From positions 11,759,001 to 11,823,000 of the forward strand of contig CATNEN010000038.1 in the NCBI GenBank assembly GCA_950097015.1: a stretch of 64,000 nucleotides of DNA, read 5' to 3'. This DNA comes from Macrostomum hystrix. Taxonomy: Eukaryota > Platyhelminthes > Macrostomidae. Positions 44,909 to 57,600 of the stretch are shown here, one piece after another. The position numbers were made by a program, and so were the translations under genes. The notes under the pieces were generated by a model. It did no database searches and was not told the origin of the DNA. It saw only the letters and a list, made by a program, of their open reading frames with translations. The number at the start of each line of letters is the position of its first letter. Within the stretch, counting starts at the first letter, position 1.

Positions 44909-47900
44909 ATGAGCCAGTTCCTCCAACCAATAAGAGCGATCTGTTTGCTGCTGCCCATCTGCCTTCTGTCAGCAGTTTGCAGAGCGGTGCCTCTCGGTAC
45001 TTCTGGCAGCAGTCGAAGCCCCGTGATTCTGGGTGAGTGAGCTCGACTTTCGTGTAACTTCGGACTGCTGACCGGGCAGTGGCGAACCCAGGGGGTGCCT
45101 CCTGGTTATGGGGGTTTTATCCCAACTTCCTCCGACGGAGGAGTTCCGCTCGTAATAAAATTAAGGATTGTGGACACTGGAGAATCCTTTAATGACTGTG
45201 ACTTGACCATTTACTCCTTACCATACGCGCCCACGCAGAGGTGTACATCTGACCTGTACTCTCACTGTTTCCTGGTGGTAATTGTTGGCCCTCATGGGCG
45301 TAAAATGCACGCCAAGACCCCCTGAACCTTCCCTGCTCTGCTGGACCCCAAGTTCTGGAGGTAAAACGAGTTATCGCCGCTCGCTTTTCAGGCGCATGAG
45401 AAATATATTACGTCTCTGAGCTAGTCAGGTAATTCCCTATTGCTCCTAGCTTGTACATCATTAGCTGGGTTGGAAATCCGGGTAGGTGTGGCGACCCCCA
45501 ATTAATCTATAGACTAAAAGTACACAGCCTTTGGATGCGCCGTGCAATAGCTGCAGTTGTGCCACATATTTGTATTCTTACAGTTCCTGGCAACGGAGGC
45601 AGCCAGCTTTGGGCCCACCTGCATGGCACTAAAAGTCCGTGGTACTGTCGCCGAAGATCAGCTAGGGAGAAGCCGCAGCAGTTGTGGCTAGATATGAGCA
45701 GCCTGTTGTATCCTGCCCTCAACTGCCTGGCCTACAACCTTAAGTGAGCGCTTTATGGAAGCACCCTACTGTACGCGAGATCAGTGTTGAAGTGCTGCTG
45801 ATTTTCTAATCATTTTCATCGTGCTGTGACGCTTCGATTGCATGGAGTGTCTAAGAAACTTTGTAGTTTCAGAACGCTGTGACATTTCAGAGCGGTTTTA
45901 AGTTTCAGAACGCTTTCAAGTTTCAGAACGCTTTCAATTTTCGGAACGCTTTCAAGTTTCAGAACGCTTTCAAGTTTCAGAACGCTTTTAAGTTACGGAA
46001 CAGTTTCAAGTTTCAGAACGCTTTTAAGTTTCGGAACAGTTTCAATTTTCAGAACGCTTTTAAGTTTCAGAACGCTTTCAAGTTTCAGAACGCTTTCAAT
46101 TTTCAGAACGCCTTCAATTTTCAGAACGCTTTCAAGTTTCAGAACGCTTTCAATTTTCGGAACGCTTTCAAGTTTCAGAACGCTTTTAAGTTTCAGAACG
46201 CTTTCAAGTTTCAGAACGCTTTCAAGTTTCGGAACGCTTTCAAGTTTCAGAACGCTTTCAAGTTTCAGAACAGTTTCAATTTTCAGAACGCTTTCAAGTT
46301 TCAGAACGCTTTCAAGTTTCAGAGTGACTTTAGCATCAAATAGATTTCGCGCTTCACAAGTAAGGAACACAAGGACCACTAGGAATTAAGTATATAAGTT
46401 AAGTAGTTAAGTAAGTATAGTAGTTGTCTAGTCAAGTAGTACTTGAAGGAACATTTGAAAATATTTAGTTTCAATGGTGCTTTAGGTTTCAAAACAATTT
46501 GAAGATGAAAAATGCTGGGATGCTTCAGAACGATCTGTAGGTAAAATTCAGGCCATCTGAATTGACTCTAATGATTTTCTCGATTCCGCACTTCTAGTGG
46601 TCATACGGCTCGTATAGTAACATGATTTTTTGCCGATTTTGTCGCAAAAACCAGGCTGACGACCCAGCCTGAAGGTCTATTCAGTGCAGCATCTACCATA
46701 GACAATACAGGCGTTAGCACCTTCGTGCCCGGCTTTGGCACCGTTGACACGATGTTGTGGATCTCCAGCTGGGAGTCCAAGTACAGTGAGTGCTTTTTTA
46801 GCTGTTCTATTCAGTGGGGTTTGGACATAACATCTCCCACTCAGTTTTTTTTCAACTTCAAAGTTATACCTAATTTTCCAAAGCGGCGTACTACTCAACC
46901 CTGGTGGCCCACCTGGAGGATAAGTTGGGCTATAAAAGGAACTCCGATATCAGAGGCGCGCCGTACGACTTCCGAAAGGCGCCAGGTGAGACAGGAACAG
47001 CATACTCAAAGATTTTTCCAAGCCCGACTGGGTCTTTCTTGCTTAAAATAATTGGTCCAATTTTTTTTCAGACGAGCTGGAAAACTATTTCCAATCGTTG
47101 AAGGAGCTCGTCGAGGAGGCGTATGCTAAAGCCGCTGGCCGCCGAGTTGTGCTAGTGGCGCACAGCCTTGGCGGCAAGCTGACTCTGCACTTCTTGCAGG
47201 CGCAGTCGTCCGATTGGAAGCAAAAGTACATCGAGCACTTTATCGCCATCGGCGGAGCCTTCGGAGGAGTGACAGCTTCGCTGCGGGCCATGCTGTTGGG
47301 TAAGGACTGTCCTCTGTACAATGAATCAAAGCAACTGTTTGGCTGTCCTGTTAACAGTAGAACAAACAAGAGACGCCTCTGTGAGCCAGCGAGCCAAGCT
47401 GTGAAATTTTTTTGGCAGCGCCTGAATGCTTACAGCGTTGGGTGGTGTGGTAAGTGATTGGTTGACAGACTAGGCGAGGGTGTCTAATATTTAGTCTTGG
47501 TCAGTAAAATTGGAGAAATTCGCGTCAGGGTGTCCATATAGTGGTCTAGTTCCACCTGTTGTAGTCATTGAAGGTCCAGCAAATCCGTCTAGATTAAGGT
47601 ATAGGTGACCACCGAAGACGGAGATGATGCAGGCACGTTCGGGTGACATGCTGATAAATTTTGAAGGCCTGGCAAGGCCGCACCGAGGCGCAGTGCTAAT
47701 TCGTGTATAGGGGTGTATGAAATATACTTGCGCTTTTGGGAAAAATAAGACCTTCGGCCAGAGCTGGCGACTTGATTCTTGTTTCAGAACATACGCAACA
47801 AAAATTTGGCCCATGTTCTTGCGTTTCTTGTGCTTGCATTGCTCCGTTCAGGTTGAATGAACTGATTATCAGACTATTTACGAGTACCTACCGCTTCCCG

Positions 47901-48433
47901 CAGGCTACAACCTGGGCATTCCCCTGGTGGATCCCCTGCGGTTTCGGCCGGTGCAACGGTCCTGGCCCAGCACGCATTACCTGCTGCCGGACGCTAGTCT
48001 CTTTGGCCCAGATCGGCCGCTGGTGAAAGCCACTGAGCCACCGACGCCAAAGCCGGATGTGTACACCGCGGCCAACCTGTCGGCCCTGTTTGCCAGGACC
48101 GGCTATGCCAGAGGCTACACTGAAGGTCGAGTCCGTTACGGCGGCCTGACGGACGTAGCGAAGCCGCCCGGAGTGGCCACAACCTGCGTGTTCGGCGACG
48201 GCCAGCCAACTCTGGCCAGCATCGCCTGGCCGGCCGACTCAGGCGAAGACGACACTCATGAGCCCGGCGACGGGACGGTGGCAGCGGCAACGGAGCAGAT
48301 CTGCAACGACTGGAAAGGCAGGCAGGCCGCGCCGGTGCGCGTGACCCGGCTGACCGGGGCGCAGCACATGGCGATTCTGTCCGACCAGCGACTGCTGGAG
48401 CTTGTTGCCAGCGTGATTGGAGGCCATAACTGA
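44909..48433 (+). CDS. PLA2G15: LCAT-family lysosomal phospholipase A2 / acyltransferase (PLA2G15-like), six exons
   Basis: The family cleaves acyl chains from phospholipids in lysosomes and can transfer them to lipid alcohols. Exons 44909-45032, 45584-45743, 46655-46785, 46884-46985, 47072-47299 and 47904-48433 join with matching phases (1,2,1,1,1) into 424 residues; human PLA2G15 has 412. Residues 1-26 form a signal peptide (hydrophobic ICLLLPICLLSAVC). Family landmarks are VPGNGGSQLWAHL, FVPGFGTVDTM, RGAPYDFRKAP and the nucleophile elbow AHSLGG (Ser near 204). The acid is in EPGDGTV (Asp near 371) and the catalytic His in TGAQHMAIL (near 403). One N-glycosylation sequon (NLS) is seen near 306. 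The triad is complete. PLA2G15 and its paralogue LCAT cannot be separated fully by eye, but the triad contexts and single-copy layout fit the lysosomal enzyme. The start is the first ATG before the signal peptide. Confidence 0.92.
45225..45325 (-). repeat. SINE family A, diverged partial copy in phospholipase intron 1
   Basis: CAGAGGTGTACATCTGACC and CCCTCATGGGCGTAAAATGC match the minus orientation of the body. Ends are unclear. Confidence 0.55.
45463..45565 (+). repeat. SINE family B, partial 3' part next to phospholipase exon 2
   Basis: GTAGGTGTGGCGACCCCCAA, ACACAGCCTTTGGATGCGCC and GTGCAATAGCTGCAGTTGTG match the family B body. It ends about 20 bp before the acceptor of exon 45584-45743. 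Confidence 0.6.
45877..46325. repeat. 18-bp minisatellite TTTCAGAACGCTTTCAAG, phospholipase intron 2
   Basis: About 25 units starting about 130 bp after the donor at 45744. The 18-bp period keeps frames open on both strands; not a gene. Each unit contains TTTCAG, an acceptor-like string. Confidence 0.92.
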
Positions 48434-48570
48434 CCTGTCCGAGAAGCCTGCTTTCATTGGGTGTCATGTATTCTGCGCTTTTACGCTCTGTGAATTTGTT
48501 GTTTCGCATTGCTTTAATTCCTGATCCAATATATCGACCATTGACTATCAGGATAACATCGTTTTGCACA

Positions 48571-48574
48571 CTGC

Positions 48575-48607
<33 letters not shown>

Positions 48608-48660
48608 GTCTGTCTGTCTGACTGTCTCTCTGTCTCTCTGACTCCGTCTCTATTTCTTGT
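48571..48660. repeat. TGTC/CTGT tetranucleotide repeat
   Basis: A pure (CTGT)n run of about 40 bp followed by interrupted copies, in the 3' region of the phospholipase gene. Confidence 0.9.
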
Positions 48661-48817
48661 TCTCCCTGTCTGCCTATCTCACTATCTGTCTTCATGCTTG
48701 TCTGGCTCAACTTTGTGATCATAGCCTTTCGATTTCCGTCATAATTACCTTTCGCTTGCAAGCTCGTATAGGTGTACATGATAAATAGGAATATGTATTT
48801 ACCATTGCAGGAAAAAA

Positions 48818-48823
48818 AATAAA
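48818..48823 (+). terminator. poly(A) signal AATAAA after the phospholipase gene
   Basis: AATAAA occurs 385 bases after the stop at 48433, in the first AT-rich stretch with a canonical hexamer. It is likely the 3' end signal. Confidence 0.5.
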
Positions 48824-49176
48824 TGTCATTCTTTGTCTGCCATTTCGCGTTGAAAAACTCCCCAACCAGTTGAACATCCTTCTTCCCTTTAGTTTTTTTC
48901 AGCCTTTATTTCGCACCGCTGCTTTGCTGTACAAGAACGCTGACTTTGGCTGTTAATGTCGCAGTCGTCACTCTGGTGCATGTTCAGAGAGTGAAGCATC
49001 AGGCTGTGGTTGGGCTGGATGGTTCCTTCACGGCTTGCGCACGAACTACTGGTATGGGAAAGAATTCAGAATATAACACGACCTGGTGATTGTGGAACAG
49101 CTGTACAGTACAGCTGTACAGACTAGAATTTTGTCGCTTCTAATGCACATCCCACATACTCGTCTATTCGACTGAA

Positions 49177-49178
<2 letters not shown>

Positions 49179-49213
<35 letters not shown>
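49179..49213. repeat. (CTG)11 microsatellite
   Basis: Uninterrupted CTG units between the phospholipase and tropomyosin genes; no coding context. Confidence 0.9.
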
Positions 49214-49902
49214 ATCTTTCTGAATTGTCCCGAAGATTGTGGTAAAGACACACTCTAGAGAAAGAAAGCTGCAGCTGGTGGCGGTGGTGGACGCACACGA
49301 ATGGGGGATATTAGGCTTATAGAGAAAATGCCAATCGCCTGTCTGTTGTGCGCAAGCCAAGTTTCTAGCGCACTTACACGTGTGCTGGACCGTGTTGTGT
49401 GGGTGGAATTGGGGGGCATTGCATACAGTATAGGAGAATCGCTGCTGCGAGTCATCGATCCACGTAGCTAATGCAGGCAGGTCAGGGCCAAATCCCCAAT
49501 ACCTTTTCTCTTTCTCTCCCCTATTCGGGCGCAGCCTCTTCACCTCGCTGCTGGATGAAAAGTTTCTTGTCTCCCCCAGTTCCAGGGGGATCTTTTGCAA
49601 AAGTGGATGAAGTCTCGTTGGGTTTGGGAATGGCAGTCGAATGGGAAGGGGAGAAGGGGTGGCGGTCTGCCGTTTCTGCCAAGTTAAATGTCGCTGCGGC
49701 CCTCTGCTAATTCCGCCTCCTCCTTCCTTCACATCGCAGTCAGCGCATCTCCTCCTTCACCTTCCAACCGTTGTTAGAATTGTCCGCCTTGTCCGCCAGG
49801 CTTTTCGTTGCGACTTAGATTTCGCCGCTCACATAGCGAAGCAGTTTTGCTGAAATTTGCAATCTCAAGTCTTATAGTCAAGGCTATAATCAAATCCGAA
49901 GA

Positions 49903-49964
49903 ATGGACGCCATCAAGAAGAAGATGCTGGTGCTGAAGCTCGAGCGGGAGAATGCTGAGGAAAA
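49903..49964 (+). CDS. TPM: tropomyosin exon 1a (long-isoform start)
   Basis: The ATG at 49903 begins [20 protein letters not shown] and ends in phase 2 at a GTAAGT donor. This is the muscle-type N-terminal exon that forms the head-to-tail overlap. It joins exon 2, and the split codon gives Lys. Confidence 0.93.
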
Positions 49965-51588
49965 GTAAGTTTCGCATTGTGTTTGATATTGATTATTATT
50001 TTAGAATCAGTACGTGACGCAAAGTATGACAGATCATAGTTCATACGAGAAATATAGCTCAAGAACCGATATTCGCTACTAAAAAATGCCAGACAGACAA
50101 GAAAAAACCATTAAGAAGCCAAATTTGTGTCGCCAGAAGGTTAAATACAAGAAACGACTATAAAAGGGAATCGTATAGTAAAACTCTATCACATAAGGGG
50201 ATTTCGCCTTTCATTTAGATTGATATTTTCTCTACAAATATAGTTGTAATAACTATGCAGTTAATGCACAGAGCATATAGAGTTAAAAGTCTAAGGATTA
50301 GTTTCTCTTTTTTTCAAAGAAGAAATAACTGACCTGCGATCTATTTTTACTGTCGAAACCAGGACCACTCAGCTGAATGTCAAGCTGCAGGAAAAGGAGG
50401 CCGAAATGAACAAGAAGGAGGAAGAGATGGGTGAACTTCAGAATAACTTCAAGCAAATGCAAATCAATGTGGACGAAGCGCAGGAGGCTTTGGCTACTGC
50501 TAATACCAACCTCGATGAGACAGAGAAGCGGGCGAGCAACGTAAGTGATTCAATCGCCCTTTTATGCCGGAAAGATATTTTTGTTTTTTCCGTAAAAAGT
50601 TTTCGTTTAGACGAAAATTTAAATGTAAGAATTGTTGCTCCTTTCTAGGAATCATAGTCCGATCAATACATTGTAGGTCTTACCGTCTCTAAGAACTAGC
50701 TAGTGATATCGTGATAGTTGTGTTTCCCATTTTCTAAGCTATTATATTAAAGTCTGGGTAAAATAGTGCTACGGTTTTTTTCGCCTACCTTCTATATAAC
50801 TAATACAATAAAATATATCCAGTCATGTCGATGTCAGCTACCAAGGATGCTCAGGGCCAGGGCCAAAATATTTTGACAACTCTTAAAAACAAGATGCAGT
50901 GTCTTAGGAATGAGCTTGATAAGGTCTCAGAAGATCTAGCTAAAAAAGAGCTTGCTCTTAAGGAAGAGGTTCATTTGCGTGCTCAGGTAATCAAATTAAA
51001 ACTTTAAAGCGTTCATTTTGCTTTGCTTTTTGCCTGGAAATGCAATCTGTCCTATCTATGAAAAGTTGGCCTAAACTTGTACAAAAATTAGCATAGGCAA
51101 AACTAAAAGAAATTAAATACTGGTTTGGAATGTTGATATAATTGTTAACTTCTTGCATGAGAAAACGGTTTCTACTATAACACATTAGATTAGATGTGGT
51201 TAAAATTAAGTTTTAAAAAATCTCTATTTACAGTTTTTATCAAACTAGAGTTAATATTACTTCTTTTCTTAAAGTATCATGAGCAATTTCTTACAAGAGG
51301 TTGTAGCCTAGTGGTTAGAGTATCAGACTCACAACTTGAAGGTTGGGGGTTCGATTCCTGACTCCACTGGAACAATTTGTGTCCTTTAGCAAGACACTCA
51401 ACTCTGCATTGCTTCAGTTCACCCAGCTGTTAAATGGGTACCAGAATCAGCTGGGATAATTGAAGGTGGGTGTGGCGTCCCCCCAGTCCATGGACTGAAC
51501 AGCTGTACGCAGCCTTCAGATGCGCCGCGCAATAGCTGCGGCTGTGCTGTTGGCTGCACATCTGACCCAATTGGGCCAGGTGTAATCA

Positions 51589-51629
<41 letters not shown>

Positions 51630-54600
51630 AAGTTAAAAAGCAAAAAACTTATTATTTGTTTGATTTGGTCAATTGCTTTGACCTAATTGATTCAATAAAT
51701 GAGAATAAGCTAATTTGTCTTTAGTTTTTTAATTTATTTTTTTGTATCAAAATAGCTCAAACAAAAAACCTAGTGATAGATTTAGCATTTTGTTTGTGGG
51801 AAAAATTGTTTGGTGTTGCTACAACCAAAAGCAGCTAATTGGACACTATTGTGTCAGTGTGGCACTGTGAAGGCCACTTTGAAGGGAGCTCGAATCACTA
51901 ACCACCTAGCTACAATATCACTTTTAGGCTAGAAAAGCAAAACTTTATTTCGCTGTTCATTTGCATTATTTGCATATAAATATTACAAAGCTCAGATATG
52001 ATGCATGAAACATTTCCATGCTTCTTTAAACAGGCAGAGGCTGAGGTGCAAGCCCTTACTAGGCGCATTCGTCTCCTTGAGGAGGACCTTGAACAGACTG
52101 AGAGCCGCCGTGCCGAGGTCACCCAGAAGCTTGAGCAGGCTAGCAAGCATGCAGATGAGAGTGAGCGGTAAGCATGTATATCTTTTTATTTATTTGTCTA
52201 TAGCAATGTAGTAATAAGCAATGTACAATGTAATATACTTCTCTATATATTTACTTATCAACGTTTATCTATTTTATTGAATACATATTTAGGAAGTTAT
52301 TAACAATTTTTTACATGATTTAATCTACATGCCCAAGACAGATGCCTTGCCATTTTAATTTTACAATGGATAAGTCTAAATATGTAATTTTGAATTGTGC
52401 ATGAATTTTCAACATTTTCACATATTTGATATCATAAGCCTAAGAATATGAAGTTTCACTTAGTTTATCTACAGTGTTTTTATCTTCATCCAATTGCTAG
52501 AAAGGAAATGGCTTAGATATTCACATATCATTAGTGGTTCTGTTTTCTATTAAATTCACACCAAGAAGTTTCTAACAAGACGTTCGAAAATTGTTTAAAA
52601 AAAGCGGTTTTAATTCGTTTTTTTGCATAATTTAAGTTTTATTACTTGTCAACACTGCAACCAACAAGTTTATTTAACCACCTGTTTGAAATAGTAAAAA
52701 ATACATTAGTCTTATTGCAGCTACCTATTAACCCTTGATCCATTTTTACCCTATTTTCATCTACTGTATTGCAAGCATGAACCAATTGATAGGTCCGTTA
52801 ATCAATTAGTTGTCACACTTAATCCAGCCGTTGCTACCGTTAATCCACCCGTTGCTACCGTTAATCCACCCGTTGCTACCTTAAATTTATCTATTACAAG
52901 CGTTGTTCTATGTTCCGCCACTATTTTGCATAGAGTTTATAAAGTATTATTATTATATATAGTTATTTTTAATTCCCAACCTGACTGGCATGTGCAATCT
53001 TTGTGCTTTTAATTTGCTGTCTGGTTCATTGTGCATGCTTTCGCTAGGCAGCTAAGGTTTCAACTTTAAATTCTCTCCGATTTAAAAAACCAACTTGCTA
53101 AAACTAACCGCGCCCCAGATCTCGCAAGGTCATGGAGAGCCAGCTCAATGCGGTGGAGACTGAGACAACCGGCCTAGAGCAGCGCTTCAAGGACGCCACG
53201 CAGGCCGCTTCAGAGGCCGAAAAAAAATACGAGGAGGTTAGACGCTTAGTGTTCATCCCCGCGCTAGCGGGAATGACGGGAGCAATGTGCTCTGTGGATT
53301 TTAATTTTTTTTTCGTTGAACAATTAATGCAAGCATTTTGTGTTTAATGTGTTCTAATGGTAATACATCTTTTAAGACTTTAATTCGTTCAAAATTTAAT
53401 CTGATTTTTTTCCCGATCCTTCAGGACCACTCTTCCCGATCCTTCAGGATCACTCTTCCCGATCCTTCAGGACCACTCTTCCCAATACTTCAGGACCACT
53501 TTTCCCGATCCTTCAGGACCACTCTTCCCGATCCTTCAGGACCACTCTTCCCGATCCTTCAGGACCACTCTTCCCGATCCTTCAGGACCACTCTTCCCGA
53601 TCCTTCAGGACCACTCTTCCCGATCCTTCAGGACCACTCTTCCCGATACTTCAGGACCACTCCTCCCAATACTTCAGGAACACTCTTCCCAATACTTCAG
53701 GACCACTCTTCCCGATCCTTCAGGACCACTCTTCCCGATCCTTCAGGACCACTCTTCCCAATACTTCAGGACCACTCCTCCCGATCCTTCCTGCCGGCTA
53801 TTTGTTTTGTGTTTTTCTATAGTTTCGTGTCTTTAAAAGCGCACTTTAATAAGATTGTTTAATGTAATTGTTGTGTACAATGGATTTATACTTTTAAGTA
53901 TTCTAATGGGACATTCATTTGGTTAAGAATTGGTAAAGAAGTTTAGGTAGAAAAATGATACTAAAGCCAAATGCGCCAACAATCAACAATGCCAGCGCTC
54001 GCAAACTGCTGGAGACTCGCTCCATCGCAGATGATGAGCGGCTGGGCACCCTAGAGGAGCAGCTTAAAGAGGCCAAGTACATCGCCGAGGATGCCGACAG
54101 GAAGTACGACGAGGCCGCTCGCCGCTTGGCCATCTCCGAGGTTGACCTCGGTCGCGTTGATTCGCGCCTGGAGACCGCCGAAAGGTCCCTAAACCCAAAC
54201 TAGGATTCAAGAATGATATGCTTGATATATTGGCCCCCGCATGGATTTGATGTTCCGTTTTTTAAGGATTTTTTTTTCTTCCGGCTCTCTGATTGGATAG
54301 GTCGGGAGCTAATGAAGCTTTCCGATGGGCTGTCGTTTGGGGGAGGAGCGCGGAGTGAGGTGGGTGCTCGGATTGGACATAATGAAGCTTTCTGATTGGG
54401 TGGCTGACGGTTCGTGTGAAATAGGGAGTGAGGTGGATGCTCAGATGGGAAATAATGAAGCTTTCTGATTGGATGGATGTTTTAGATAGATTGATAGATT
54501 GATAGAGAGTTTTTTGATTGAATTAGCAATAAGTGACCAGTTTATGTTTTAATTCTTCAAGCAGAATCTTTGCCGATAAATATGGCAGATAAATAAGAAG

Positions 54601-57600
54601 AATATTTATTCAGTTGTAATCATAATTAGCTATCAAATTAACTTTATAAATCTTGCAAGTCCTACAATGCCTAGCTGCGCTTGTAAGCCTCGGAAAGTTT
54701 GCAGCTACATTATACACTGTCGCATAAAGTTTACACTTTGTCAAATGATGATGCTTTGGGTCTGGTCTAGTTTTCGCTCGCGCCTGAATACTTTTGTCGC
54801 TGTGTTTTGTGTGCGTATGTATGGCAACACCTGGGCTAGAATGTGGCCTGCGTTTTGTTTCCGAGTCGCGCGACTAAAATGTGTCAGGCAAATTAGCATC
54901 GGTGTCACCGGGGTAGTGGGCGGGCAGCAGGTTCACTAGAGACACAAAGTGAAGCCTGCATTCTGTGTAGGTTGCTGCATGTTATATGTGTTCGGGTCTG
55001 TTTGATGGCTAATGCAGAACACAGACGTGCTAAATTTGTTTTTGGCTACATAAACGCACGCACATGAACTTTTTGTTCTATAATTCTGCAAAGTTTGCTT
55101 TTAAATCCTATATAAAAACTAAATAAATGTTTTTCCGCAACACCTTACTAATTAAAATTTAATTAAATGCGAAACTTAGGTCAGCAGAAAGCAGCGATTG
55201 ACGGAATCCCAGCTCGAGCGGGCAGAGTCGCGAGCTGAAGCCAGCGAAAGACGCGCCAAGGAGCTTCAAGATGAACTGCAGAAGCTGGGCCATAGTCTCA
55301 GATCGCTTGAGGCCAGCGGGGCACAGGTACTGGCTTTAGCTCAGTGCCAGTTTATTATCAGTGAGGTTTGGGTTTAGCTCAGTGCCAGTTTATTATCAGT
55401 GAGGTTTGGCTTTAGCTCAGTGCCAGTTTATTATCAGAGAGGTTTGGCTTTAGCTCAGTGCCAGTTTATTATCAGTGAGGTTTGGGTTTAGCTCAGTGCC
55501 AGTTTATTATCAGTGAGGTTTGGCTTTAGCTCAGTGCCAGTTTATTATCAGTGAGGTTTGGGTTCAGCTCAGTGCCAGTTTATTATCAGTGAGGTTTGGG
55601 TTCAGCTCAGTGCCAGTTTATTATCAGTGAGGTTTGGCTTTAGCTCAGTGCTAGCTTATTATCAGGGAGGTTTGGCTTTAGCTCAGTGCCAGTTTATTAT
55701 CAGTGAGGTTTGGCTTTAGCTCAGTGCCAGTTTATTATCAGGGAGGTTTGGCTTTAGCTCCGTGCTAGCTTATTATCAGTGAGGTTTGGCTTTAGCTCAG
55801 TGCCAGTTTATTATCAGGGAGGTTTGGCTTTAGCTCCGTGCTAGCTTATTATCAGTGAGGTTTGGCTTTAGCTCAGTGCCAGTTTATTATCAGTGAGGTT
55901 TGGCTTTAGCTCAGTGCCAGTTTATTATCAGGGAGGTTTGGCTTTAGCTCAGTGCCAGCTTATTATCAGTGAGGTTTGGCTTTAGCTCAGTGCCAGTTTA
56001 TTATCAGTGAGGTTTGGGTTTAGCTCAGTGCCAGTTTATTATCAGTGAGGTTTGGGTTCAGCTCAGTGCCAGTTTATTATCAGTGAGGTTTGGCTTTAGC
56101 TCAGTGCCAGTTTATTATCAGTGAGGTTTGGGTTCAGCTCAGTGCCAGTTTATTATCAGTGAGGTTTGGGTTCAGCTCAGTGCCAGTTTATTATCAGTGA
56201 GGTTTGGCTTTAGCTCAGTGCCAGTTTATTATCAGTGAGGTTTGGGTTCAGCTCAGTGCCAGTTTATTATCAGTGAGGTTTGGGTTCAGCTCAGTGCCAG
56301 TTTATTATCAGTGAGGTTTAGGTTCAGCTCAGTGCCAGTTTATTATCAGTGAGGTTTGGCTTTAGCTCAGTGCCAGTTTATTATCAGTGAGGTTTGGGTT
56401 CAGCTCAGTGCCAGTTTATTATCAGTGAGGTTTGGGTTCAGCTCAGTGCCAGTTTATTATCAGTGAGGTTTGGCTTTAGCTCAGTGCCAGTTTATTATCA
56501 GTGAGGTTTGGGTTCAGCTCAGTGCCAGTTTATTATCAGTGAGGTTTGGGTTCAGCTCAGTGCCAGTTTATTATCAGTGAGGTTTAGGTTCAGCTCAGTG
56601 CCAGTTTATTATCAGTGAGGTTTGGCTTTAGCTCAGTGCCAGTTTATTATCAGGGAGGTTTGGCTTTAGCTCAGTGCCAGCTTATTATCAGTGAGGTTTG
56701 GGTTTAGCTCAGTGCCAGTTTATTATCAGTGAGGTTTGGGTTCAGCTCAGTGCCAGTTTATTATCAGTGAGGTTTGGGTTCAGCTCAGTGCCAGTTTATT
56801 ATCAGTGAGGTTTGGCTTTAGCTCAGTGCCAGTTTATTATCAGTGAGGTTTGGCTTTAGCTCAGTGCCAGTTTATTATCAGTGAGGTTTGGCTTTAGCTC
56901 AGTGCCAGTTTATTATCAGGGAGGTTTGGCTTTAGCTCAGTGCCAGTTTATTATCAGTGAGGTTTGGCTTTAGCTCCGTGCTAGCTTATTATCAGTGAGG
57001 TTTGGCTTTAGCTCAGTGCCAGTTTATTATCAGGGAGGTTTGGCTTTAGCTCCGTGCTAGCTTATTATCAGTGAGGTTTGGCTTTAGCTCAGTGCCAGTT
57101 TATTATCAGTGAGGTTTGGCTTTAGCTCAGTGCCAGTTTATTATCAGGGAGGTTTGGCTTTAGCTCCGTGCTAGCTTATTATCAGTGAGGTTTGGCTTTA
57201 GCTCAGTGCCAGTTTATTATCAGTGAGGTTTGGCTTTAGCTCAGTGCCAGTTTATTATCAGGGAGGTTTGGCTTTAGCTCAGTGCCAGCTTATTATCAGT
57301 GAGGTTTGGCTTTAGCTCAGTGCCAGTTTATTATCAGTGAGGTTTGGGTTTAGCTCAGTGCCAGTTTATTATCAGTGAGGTTTGGGTTCAGCTCAGTGCC
57401 AGTTTATTATCAGTGAGGTTTGGCTTTAGCTCAGTGCCAGTTTATTATCAGTGAGGTTTGGGTTCAGCTCAGTGCCAGTTTATTATCAGTGAGGTTTGGG
57501 TTCAGCTCAGTGCCAGTTTATTATCAGTGAGGTTTGGCTTTAGCTCAGTGCCAGTTTATTATCAGTGAGGTTTGGGTTCAGCTCAGTGCCAGTTTATTAT

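Larger units (their letters stand above)
48434..49902. other. interval between the phospholipase and tropomyosin genes
   Basis: Contains the CTGT and CTG microsatellites and the probable 3' end of the phospholipase gene. A GC-richer part at 49480-49830 may be the tropomyosin promoter and 5' UTR. No coding exon was recognised. Confidence 0.5.

Noticed and set aside
45078-45100. Third hAT end (CAGTGGCGAACCCAGG)
   Set aside because: Similar to the MITE 1 terminus, but I found no matching inverted end or 8-bp duplication downstream; possibly a broken copy.
47098-47457. Continuous reading of the phospholipase past 47299
   Set aside because: Homology stops exactly at the GTAAGG donor, and the next family segment resumes at 47904 in the right phase; the extra codons are intron.
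51297-51370. tRNA gene
   Set aside because: Box A and box B are present, but it is continuous with a conserved SINE body and a (TTA)n tail and recurs at 21.5, 32.3 and 33.8 kb; best read as a SINE head. The same holds for 10367-10440.
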